From Cerioporus squamosus (lineage: Eukaryota > Basidiomycota > Agaricomycetes > Polyporales > Polyporaceae): a DNA stretch of 57,603 nucleotides. Below, piece by piece: positions 45,801 to 57,603 of the stretch. Position 1 is the stretch's first letter. Each line of letters opens with the position of its first letter. A program made the position numbers and the translations under genes. A model generated the notes under the pieces. It saw nothing but the letters and a program-made list of their open reading frames with translations. It did not search any database and was not told the origin of the DNA. The stretch lies in contig JABYQS010000205.1 in the NCBI GenBank assembly GCA_022592435.1, positions 1 to 57,603 of the forward strand, written 5' to 3'.

Positions 45801-46380
45801 GCCCTGCCTCAGCCTCCATCGATTCTCTCCCCACCGCCCCGCCCCGAAAATTTCGACTCTGCGGAGGACAAAGGCTGCGCGCCCGGGGAACCAGCTGCCC
45901 CTCCCCCGCGGCGCCCACTGTCCCCTCAGACGCGCCACGCCCTGCCCCAGCTGCAACCATCTGCCAACGAGTCCGACCCTGCCAGGGACAGCTTTGTCTG
46001 CGCGGCGCTTCCGCCACCGAGTGCTTCGCGAGACGCCCCTGCTCCGCTCTGCCCCGCTTCGTTCTCGCTCTCGTCCTCCTGCTTCTCCTGCCTCTCTCAG
46101 GCCTCTGCTGTCTAGAATCCGCCGGATCATCTGCGGTGTGACCCCCATCTCGCCCATCTGCTTCTTCTCTCCAGCACCCGCTGCTCTTCTCCGTGCGCTC
46201 GCTACACTCTCCCCTGTCACTCCCAACGCGGGGTTATCCCCACACCTCCCTCTCGCCGCACTTCCTCACCGACGCCCTGCCGAACCCTAGCCCATCCTAT
46301 AGATCTTCGACTTCGCTTCACTTACATTAATCCACGACGGTCAGTCCCAATACGTAACCCCTCCTCCGCCCAGTACTAAT
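39868..46380. other. Long gene-poor region upstream of the zinc-finger repressor gene
   Basis: About 6.5 kb without a confident gene. Several open frames of 240-330 codons exist on both strands and overlap each other (for example 40944-41927 minus against 41170-41979 plus, and 45423-46226 minus against 45565-46290 plus). Their products are rich in Arg, Ser, Pro and Ala and show no domain, as expected of GC-rich non-coding DNA. Good splice-donor-like sites on the minus strand at 43672, 43829 and 44797 hint at a spliced transcript. The part from about 45.4 to 46.4 kb is probably promoter and leader of the gene at 46422. Confidence 0.45.
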
Positions 46381-46421
46381 ACCCCTCCCTGCCTTCTCCC
46401 CCTCCCTTCTCTCATCTCGCC
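46381..46421 (+). promoter_or_regulatory. CT-rich tract and start context of cre1-like gene
   Basis: Nearly continuous pyrimidines (CCTCCCTGCC through CTCATCTCGCC) run up to the start codon, which sits in a strong context (CGCCATGG). Such tracts mark transcription starts of highly expressed fungal genes. The placement supports ATG 46422 as the start. Confidence 0.5.
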
Positions 46422-48678
<2,257 letters not shown>

Positions 48679-48757
48679 GCGCGAAACCACGGTCGGCGGG
48701 AAGGTCGAATTGCCTGGGTTTAGCGAGTTTGCTGCTGCCTCGGGGCTCGGCAAGTGA

Positions 48758-49876
48758 GTTGCTTCCTGAGGACCAGGTGCGACGCTCAGCTCTGTGGGAG
48801 GTGCACGTTGCACACGAGACCAGACCAGACGAGCCCAGCCGACGGCGGAGGAGGATCGTCAACGATATCGACTCCGATGATCGAGGAGCGAGAAGACATG
48901 CTGTGGTGCCTGTGTACGATTCCGTTTACCGTTTGTTGATTCGTGTTCGGTGTTCCCGTGTTTCGTGTTCGATGACTCTGAAGATACCCTCTCGGACGAG
49001 CCTTCCATCTGGCCGTAATCCCGCTCCGACGATTTGCTTGCTCGCTTTCACTTAGTGCATACATACATACTACAATAGACTCCCCACTCTGCCCATTGTT
49101 CTGAAGATGTGTATTATCACCACCACCACACCACCACCACCCTGCTCCCATATGCCCTATAATTCCAACTTGTGCTTGTGCGTTCGAGTGTCTCCTCGAC
49201 CCACAGCCAGGACTCCGTTATCATAGTCCTAGAATACGAACATGACCACACTGATCTCGACTAAACAGACAGACGATATATGTTTTGCGTTTCTCCGTGC
49301 GTATCAGCGTAGTGTCCCCGGTTAACGTTACTCCGTGCTGCCTCACGTTGGGCGAGCATCACACCCACGTTTCTCGTTCCCGCCACTAATGCCGCCCCTA
49401 GACTCATGTTCGAGTAGTTCGAGATCCGTACATCTCCATGGGGGTCCGCCGACTTGCTGCAAGTTTACATGTACATACGCCGGTGTGGCTCCCACTTGCC
49501 CCGTGTTTGCTTCACGTTACGACGTATTTAGACTTTGGCAGAACGCTCATGACGACTGTAGACTGTGCTCTAGACATTTGCATTTATTTATTGCTCCATT
49601 AGACCGCTCGCTCCCTGGGCTTCGAATGTGTGTCTCGGTGAGAAGTCGGGCGAACTTGGTAGTGGCAAACCAGCGCTTGCAATATGGACGAGGTTACTTG
49701 GGCGCCTAGCTTGTCGCGGGAGAACGCGAGCGGCGCGTAGGACGTGTGCAGGGTCCTGCACACACCTTGACCTTGACTTCCTCCGTGACCCGTCCACCCC
49801 TCCGGAAATCTATACTGTCTTCCTGCGCGACAATCCGAGGAGCGTCTTCAGGAGCACTGAAGGACCCCAGCACCCA
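48758..49876. other. Intergenic region downstream of cre1
   Basis: About 1.1 kb that includes the cre1 3' UTR and the dynactin gene promoter. It contains a short CAC/ACC microsatellite at about 49119-49141. No gene with a recognisable domain. Confidence 0.5.
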
Positions 49877-51826
49877 ATGGCCCCGAAGATTGAGTACTAC
49901 TGCCCTTGTCTCTCCGAGTCCCCGCACCCGCCACGCCGAATCTGCCCTCGTCGTCATACAGCTTCATCCGCTACACAACTCTTCTCTGCGAGGAGTGCGA
50001 TGCGGTGCGGTGGTAATCGGTGTGTCTCGGTCGAGGTGAGCGGGTACTATTGCCCGAACTGTTTGTTCGAGGTCCCGAGCGCGAGCGTGCGCGCGGAGAG
50101 AACAGGTGCGTCCATGGCCCTGGATAGGACTATGGGGAGGTACTGATGCTGCTGGGCATCGCACGGAACTGCTTCTTGTGCCCGAACTGCCGGAACACGC
50201 TCACGGTTGTGCCGTCCGACCCGCCAGAGGACGTGGACAGCAGGACGTCGCCCATCGTCGCTACTACGCTCGGAGAGCTCCGTTCTTCCTCTACTGCAAC
50301 CACTGCCGATGGGACTCTGCCGAAGTAGGTATCACGTTCGAGAAGCCCACCGGCCTCGCAGGTGCGTCGCGCTTCTGTACCATCCTCCTCTCCCCACCAT
50401 ATAGCCGCACACACACATGCTGATTTCGCTCTCACCCCCCTCCCCCCCCTACCACCACTAGCACAGCTGCAGAAGTTCGAAGACTCGGCCCCAGAGTCGC
50501 TCGAGTTCGAGCGCCTGAAGGAACACTTTGAGCCCTTCCTACGTGCATCCTCTTCCTCCTCCGCCCTCCCCAGCGCGTCCTCACACCACGTACATACGAA
50601 CCCCATCACAGCTGCAGCGTCGTCCGCCCTCGCGCGCGACATACCCGGGGTCGGCAAGTACAACCCGCTACGCGCTCGCGCGTCGGGCGCGAGAAGGCCG
50701 CGCACAGGCAGGAGTACCCGGACTACAAGAGCAGGGTCGAGATCGGTAGCGCCGCGGCGCTGAGCGGGGAGGCCGATGCCGAGTTCTTGAGGCATCTGGA
50801 GACAGTGAGCGAGGTTGCGGCGCTCGAGCAGCGATGGACGAATAGCTGGGTGGCGCCGCTGAGCGCAAGGTGAGTATAGCGTGTCATGGTATTCGTCAAG
50901 GCTGATGAGATGCATGACGTCGCCAGCGAGCTGAAGCCGCTCCGGATACCGCTGCAGTCGAAGAAATCGAAACGATGTCCGAGCTGCCGGCACATCCTCA
51001 TCAAGCCGGAGCAGAAGGCGCAGTCTGTAAGGTTCAAGATCAAGCTCGTCGCAGCCAACTACCTCCCTGCGATCGCCGTTACGCTGCCACACGCACAAGC
51101 TGCGATCGAGATGCTGAAGCGGACGAGCAAGTCTACGTCGGCGGCAGCCCAGGCCGAGGAGCAGCAGGCTGCGGGCGCGCTCATAGCGGGCCACTCGTAC
51201 TCGTTCCACCTGGCGTTCACGAACCCGCTCTACGACCCGATCCAGATCAGGTTGGCGAAGGCGCTCGCGCCGGCGCAGACAGCGGAGGGCGACGAGGCGG
51301 CTGAGCGGGCTCGCCGGAGCACGTTCCAGATCCAGCTGCCGAGCGCTGCGTTCCCCGTTGGGGCGTTCGCGGAAGCCTGGGAGTACGACGACGAGGACGA
51401 GGACATGTTCCTGGACGACGACGGCATGGAGATTGTGGATGCGCGGGGAAAAAAGGGGAAGGACGGGCGGGGCAAGACGCGGTCGGTGGGCATCGTGGAG
51501 AAGCGGGCGAACGTGACTATTGTGAGCGGGGAGGTGCTGATACCCAAGGAGGCCCGTGGCGACGTGAGAGTACGTGGGCAGTTTGCTTGTCTTCTGCGCG
51601 GGCGGGCTATATGTGCTGACTGGCAACGCGACAGTTCAACATGCTGGTGTCGTACACATACCGGTCAGACGACCCAGAGCCGTCTGAGGAGGCGCAGACT
51701 GGGACGCCCTCGCGAACGCACGGAGCGAACAAGGGCCCAGAGATGAAGAACTTCTCGTTCTATACGGTCGTGGACCTTGGATCTATCGTGTACAGAGAGG
51801 AGCCCAAGCTCACTGCGGATCTGTAG
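49877..51826 (+). CDS. Dynactin subunit p62 (DCTN4/Ro-2 family), with apparent frameshifts
   Basis: Dynactin p62 caps the pointed end of the Arp1 filament in the dynein adaptor complex. ATG 49877 begins MAPKIEYYCPC. Zinc-ribbon cysteines follow in NRCVSVEVSGYYCPNCLFEV, RNCFLCPNCRNTL and FFLYCNHCRWDSAEVGITFE. Later blocks are AQLQKFEDSAPESLEFERLK, AAHRQEYPDYKSRVEIGSAA, the zinc-binding RCPSCRHILIKPEQKAQS, VRFKIKLVAANYLPAIAV and the beta-rich end NFSFYTVVDLGSIVYREE. In the first 900 bases conserved blocks fall in different frames without usable introns between them (near 49920, 50012, 50100, 50278 and 50675), so about five single-base indels separate this from an intact gene. The second half (from about 50.7 kb) reads normally with GT-AG introns. 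Assembly error is as likely as decay. Confidence 0.8.
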
Positions 51827-52303
51827 TCGGACGTCCTCGCTCGTCCTCACGTCGTCTGACTCTGGCAGAGCACTCAACACTGCCAGTGGATCTCTGTGAT
51901 ATGTATGCCTGATGATCACCGACGAATGTCTCGTCTGAGTTCAGAGGACAGGAAGCTGCGCGGTCGAGCGTGCTACGATACGCCACCGGGCCGGACCAAT
52001 GGGCGTGCGGGGTCGCAGCCAATCAGGACGCGCGCTGTCCGTCTGATGCATCCGTGCACAGTCGCTGTTGTTGCCAACTTGTCGCGCTCAGCCTCTCGTC
52101 CCTGGATACGAGCTCGCCTAAGCAGAGGAAGGTCATTCATGATGGATCCCCCGGCGTAGTACCCCGGCTTCCTTCTTCCTTCTCAATTCACCTCTCGCCT
52201 CCATTATCCTTTGATTCTCCCCCGGCCTCGTTCCCTTGTATGCTGCTGTGTCGGCAGAGCCAGACGCAAGCATAAATTCCGCTCGTTTAAAGGATACTAA
52301 GCT
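51827..52303. promoter_or_regulatory. Promoter region of membrane-protein gene
   Basis: A 477-bp gap between two rightward genes. Pyrimidine-rich runs (CTTCCTTCTTCCTTCTC near 52170, and CTCGCCTCC) lie 100-140 bases before the next start and probably mark the transcription start. No further gene is visible. Confidence 0.45.
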
Positions 52304-53485
52304 ATGGCGTCGAGCGTCTCGCAGAATAGCGCAACAACACACGACCAACCGCTGGCGGAGCCCGCCCGGACACCGACAGTGACCATCACACCGGTACGGG
52401 CGCAGACGGAGGGGGACGAGCATGTCGAGGGGCTGCAGGAGATCCCGCTGGTGTACGATGAGCCGCCACGCCCACAGGCGGACCCATTGCCGAGGAAACG
52501 CGGGGAGCTAGGCTACCAGGAGGGCGAGGAGGAGGCGGAGAGCCAGGCGAGTTCCTCAACTCTGTCTCTTCCCCAAAGACATCCGGCAGACCGGGACGCG
52601 CCCCCTGCAGCCTCGCTTGGGGTAGGAGACGCGGCAGCGGCGGGGGACCCTCCACGCTCGCCGTCGCGGACGGAGTCGACGAACACAGCGAACTCGACGG
52701 GCAAGCGGAGCCTCATCTCGTTTCTCAAGCCGAAGCGAATACCCACCTATGCAGGCCTCCGCCTCACCACCCTCGCCATCTTCCTATTCCAGCTGTGCCT
52801 CTTCGGCGGGACTATCGCAGGCTGGGTGCTCATCATCAAACGGATGCAGAAATCGGGGTCGGGCAGCGCGTCGGACGCAGACGACGACCAAGACAGCACG
52901 ACGACAACCACGGCCGTGTTCAGCTCGACGTCCGCGCAGATCTTCGTGCACGTCGCCTTCGCGATCGTCAGTCTGGCGGAGGGCATCTTCATCGAGCGCT
53001 CCGTCTTCCGCCTGCGGGCGGAGCGGTATGGGCATGTGCACCCCGGCGAGATCCTGCCCAGTGCGCGCCGGGCGGAGCAGGAGATGTCGATGGGCCTCGC
53101 GCCGTGGAACCGGCCCCCGCTCCCGACGTACGCCGCTGCGCTCGCGCAGTCCGGCTTGGGCACTGGCGACGTCGAGGACAACATCATAGCCATTCCCCCG
53201 CCTCCCGCGTACGGCAACACACGCGGCAGCACGCTGCTCTTGTCCGGGTTCTTGACCGAGGCTCTCCGTGCGCAGCGGCCGAGGAGTGGCGGGTCGACGC
53301 AGAGCCGGAACAGTGCGAGGAGCAGCCGGAGTGGGAGGAGTGGCGGAGACGAACAGGACCGGCCGCAGAGCTACATGAGCACGGACCCCGAGTGGGAGGC
53401 TCGGTGCGACGCGGACAGGGCTCTTGTTCTGGAGGAGACTTTGGCGCGGTTGGAGGAGGGTGGTGGCCGGAGCAGGAGCTCATAG
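52304..53485 (+). CDS. Hypothetical two-helix membrane protein, single exon
   Basis: This encodes 393 residues in one exon; I do not recognise a named family. The N-terminal ~145 residues are hydrophilic and disordered (Pro, Glu, Ser-rich), ending in the basic patch KRSLISFLKPKRIP. Helix 1 is LTTLAIFLFQLCLFGGTIAG. It is followed by a short loop rich in Asp, Ser and Thr. Helix 2 is IFVHVAFAIVSLAEGIFIE, next to RSVFRLRAERY. The C-terminal half is again hydrophilic, with proline motifs (IIAIPPPPAYGN resembles a PPxY ubiquitin-ligase docking site) and Ser/Arg-rich runs. Both termini probably face the cytosol. The PPAY motif suggests possible control by a Nedd4/Rsp5-type ligase; that is inference. 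Confidence 0.75.
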   Translation: MASSVSQNSATTHDQPLAEPARTPTVTITPVRAQTEGDEHVEGLQEIPLVYDEPPRPQADPLPRKRGELGYQEGEEEAESQASSSTLSLPQRHPADRDAPPAASLGVGDAAAAGDPPRSPSRTESTNTANSTGKRSLISFLKPKRIPTYAGLRLTTLAIFLFQLCLFGGTIAGWVLIIKRMQKSGSGSASDADDDQDSTTTTTAVFSSTSAQIFVHVAFAIVSLAEGIFIERSVFRLRAERYGHVHPGEILPSARRAEQEMSMGLAPWNRPPLPTYAAALAQSGLGTGDVEDNIIAIPPPPAYGNTRGSTLLLSGFLTEALRAQRPRSGGSTQSRNSARSSRSGRSGGDEQDRPQSYMSTDPEWEARCDADRALVLEETLARLEEGGGRSRSS

Positions 53486-54946
53486 GCAGCAGGGTTTGGG
53501 GCAGGGAAGTCGGACGGGTCTCTGTGGGGTGGGGTTGGGTGGTTGCCGGACTTGTGGTGAGTCCCCAAGCTCGCTGGAGTGCTGGCGGCTAGCCACTTCT
53601 TTGCCACGACCGCGTGCTGACCGGACGACCGTTCGTCATCTGCGCGCAGATTTATTTTGGTCGGACTGCTTTCGCAAGCCTTCTCACCGCCGTCCTTGTG
53701 TATGTTGTCAACTGTATCTGTCCAGCTGTGTCCGATATCCGAGTCATGCGCTCTCTCGCGAACACTTGCGGAGTCCACGCCGAGTGGTGTACCTCAGGGC
53801 CCTCGTACGAGTTCTTCCGCCGAGAACGCCGCAGGGGCTCGAAATCTTCCTGCAGCCGCATGTCGCAGCAGCGGTTCCGATCGTCGTTGCTTCTTTCTGA
53901 CCAGGAGCAGGTGGCGCGACATAGCCGTGGCCTCGTAGTCCAATTGCGCAGGGTCGTTCCGCGGACGTCATATAGCAATTATTTAACGGTGAGAACGGGT
54001 CCTATCGCTGACGTTTGGCGCGGCTGACGGACGAGTTTCTTCATAGGGAATTAACCTCAGGAAACCGGCGAGGTACCGAATCGATACCTCGTACCGAGGA
54101 CGCCCGGCGTTCCCAGCATCCAGGGAACGGTCTTCTAGCCACATGCCGCGCATCAGACGAAGTTGGAGCGGTACGAGGGGCGGCTTTAGCGGTGAGAATA
54201 GGGACGTCCGCTTGTGAAGATCCTGGGGAGGAGTCGGGGCGACCCTGACGAGTACTTGGTATGTCGTTGCGAAATGTTGGCGATATGACGACAGTACGAC
54301 TCACACAAGTGGCAAGGCAGATATCTCGCACAGGAACAGCACTCCGTCGGCGGTGGCTCAACAGAAGGCGTAGAACGTTCGATGAAACACCGCTGCGTCC
54401 GAGCCTGTGGCCGTGATTACGGCGGCTGCGCGTTCTTTCAGGTCGGGTGAGGGATCGTCCTTGACGACCTGGGCTCTCCGTGTCCTTAACCATTGGACAT
54501 GTGAGTGATGCGCCGTACGCCCAGATCGCGCAGCGCCCCCAGCAAGTCGACGGCAGCTGAGCAAACAGGCCTGGCACATGTCCTTGCCCGACACGACGTT
54601 GTTTTACCTTTACAGACCGAATACCCTCTCGCGATCTCTCCGTTTGTCTGAACAGGCATAGGCCTCCCTGGGCAGGGCTTGCCGACGTCAGAGTTCGTAC
54701 GCTAGAAGGACACCGAAGAGTGAACGCGGTCCCGGGGACTGGGAGCCTCGTAACCATCGCACGCTTCATCCGGCGATTATGCCCGCAAAATCCAGGTGGA
54801 CGACCTGGATGGGCGATCTGTGTGAGAGTTCGGGCGGGACGAATGGGTTTTGGGAGCCGGCGGCTGCGCGCGAGAACCGCCGGAGCCGTCGACCCCACAC
54901 GAGCACGTGTATTTCGCGTCGCCGGATCATCAGAACTTTGAGAAGT

Positions 54947-55072
54947 GCGGAGGAGAATCTGGGGAGACCGTCTGTTGCTCTTTTGTTGACGACACTGGTC
55001 ACGACATACCACGTTCTTCTCGCAGTCGTCGGCGCGACAGCGGGGCGCGATTCGCTGCCGAGGAGTGCGGGG
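54947..55072 (+). promoter_or_regulatory. Cluster of Cre1-type SYGGRG motifs
   Basis: Four matches to the CreA/Cre1 consensus SYGGRG lie on one strand within 126 bp: GCGGAG at 54947, CTGGGG at 54959, GCGGGG at 55040 and GCGGGG at 55067. They are about 550-680 bases before the glucoamylase start. Starch-degrading enzymes are classic targets of glucose repression in fungi. The motif is short and this DNA is GC-rich, so chance matches are likely too. Confidence 0.35.
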
Positions 55073-55493
55073 TGTGCATGTAACTCATTCATGCTCGGAA
55101 GGTGCCTTTGAGTCTCACTGGCAGCTGCACGTTCTCGGAGCGCTGTTAGCATCCTTGCGCCCGACCACGACTCCGACTGCCGCTGCCAATACCACAGCAC
55201 TCGCAGGCTGCAGCACAGTGAAGCAACTGCTCACATCAATGCAGTCATTGGTGATCGCTGTCGTCGTTCTCTGGATTTGTCGACATCTTTGTCCCAGCCA
55301 CGCCCGCCGCTGCACGGGATCAATTGGTTGCGACGCGAGCACGAATGGAATCAACATGCACACCATCACCGATTCCTGTCTTCCCTGCTGACCGCCTGAC
55401 CACTTCACCCATTCCTGCACCATGCGGGCACATGTCCACCTGCGTCGGGCCATCGTCAGCCTCACTTCGGGTCCCTCCAGCCTCCGCACGACG

Positions 55494-55501
55494 TATAAAT
55501 A
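55494..55501 (+). promoter_or_regulatory. TATA box of glucoamylase gene
   Basis: TATAAATA lies 121 bases before the end of the untranslated leader at ATG 55622, which would give a leader of roughly 90-100 nt. This is one of the few clear TATA boxes in the window and fits an inducible, secreted-enzyme gene. Confidence 0.6.
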
Positions 55502-55621
55502 CAGGCCAGGCTTCGCTGCTGTTCTGCACTGGCAGCGACGTCCCGTCCCCGTTCGTCGTCAGTACCGGCATTCCGTCCCTCGAGGCCTCGTCACTCTCGT
55601 TCAGAGCCCTGACCGGCGACC

Positions 55622-57603
<1,982 letters not shown>

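Larger units (their letters stand above)
53486..55621. other. Intergenic region and upstream region of glucoamylase
   Basis: About 2.1 kb without a confident gene. A 323-codon frame exists on minus (54041-55012), but its product is Arg/Ser/Pro-rich and motif-free. The last ~700 bases carry a cluster of Cre1-type motifs and a TATA box and are the likely control region of the glucoamylase gene. Confidence 0.5.

Noticed and set aside
45423..46290. Overlapping 267-codon minus and 241-codon plus frames just before cre1
   Set aside because: The region is GC-rich promoter and leader sequence; products are Arg/Pro/Ser-rich without motifs.
54041..55012. 323-codon open frame on minus upstream of glucoamylase
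   Set aside because: No start context, no introns, no domain, low-complexity composition; it overlaps the likely glucoamylase control region.

Overview
This window is nuclear DNA of a filamentous basidiomycete, most likely a wood-decay Agaricomycete such as a Polyporales species; the species cannot be fixed from the sequence alone. The signs are dense genes split by many short GT-AG introns of about 45-65 nt, GC-rich coding DNA with CT-rich tracts before start codons, and protein families typical of Agaricomycetes: DUF6534 and DUF6533 membrane proteins, a lineage-specific F-box family, membrane-anchored pepsin-like proteases, and a secreted GH15 glucoamylase.

Layout, left to right. 1-2086 has no supported gene. 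2087-3841 (+) is a DUF6534 membrane protein. 3.9-5.3 kb is repeat-rich and carries a tRNA-Gly(GCC) on the minus strand. 5.4-13.9 kb is a compact housekeeping block: ERV46/ERGIC3 (-), VPS45 (-), a GSKIP-domain protein (+), an OGFr-domain protein (-) and a nuclear coiled-coil protein (+). An aquaglyceroporin (-) follows at 14.6-16.1 kb. 16.1-20.9 kb is a gene-poor gap holding a second copy of the repeat seen near 4.1 kb. A SYLF-domain gene (+) lies at 20.9-22.1 kb. Then come two related F-box genes in tandem (-, 22.6-24.4 and 25.0-27.1 kb), both damaged. An ENPP-type phosphodiesterase (-) is at 27.6-29.9 kb. A head-to-head pair of transmembrane aspartic proteases spans 30.7-35.1 kb. A DUF6533 membrane protein (-), a third F-box relic (+) and a DUF5745-like protein (+) follow. 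39.9-46.4 kb is a long gene-poor region in front of a Cre1/CreA-type zinc-finger repressor (+). The right end has a dynactin p62 gene (+) with several apparent single-base indels, a two-pass membrane protein (+) and a glucoamylase (+) that runs off the window.

The genes do not form an operon or an obvious biosynthetic cluster. Functional links are loose: ERV46 and VPS45 both serve membrane traffic, and dynactin p62 serves microtubule transport. Cre1 and glucoamylase are a classic repressor-target pair in fungi, and four SYGGRG Cre1-type motifs lie upstream of the glucoamylase. I see no CRISPR array, complete transposon or virus, and no convincing new system. The more unusual signals are the broken F-box family with an expanded hexapeptide repeat, the divergent protease pair, the dispersed GC-rich repeat, and frame disruptions at conserved sites in Cre1 and dynactin p62 that are either assembly errors or real lesions.
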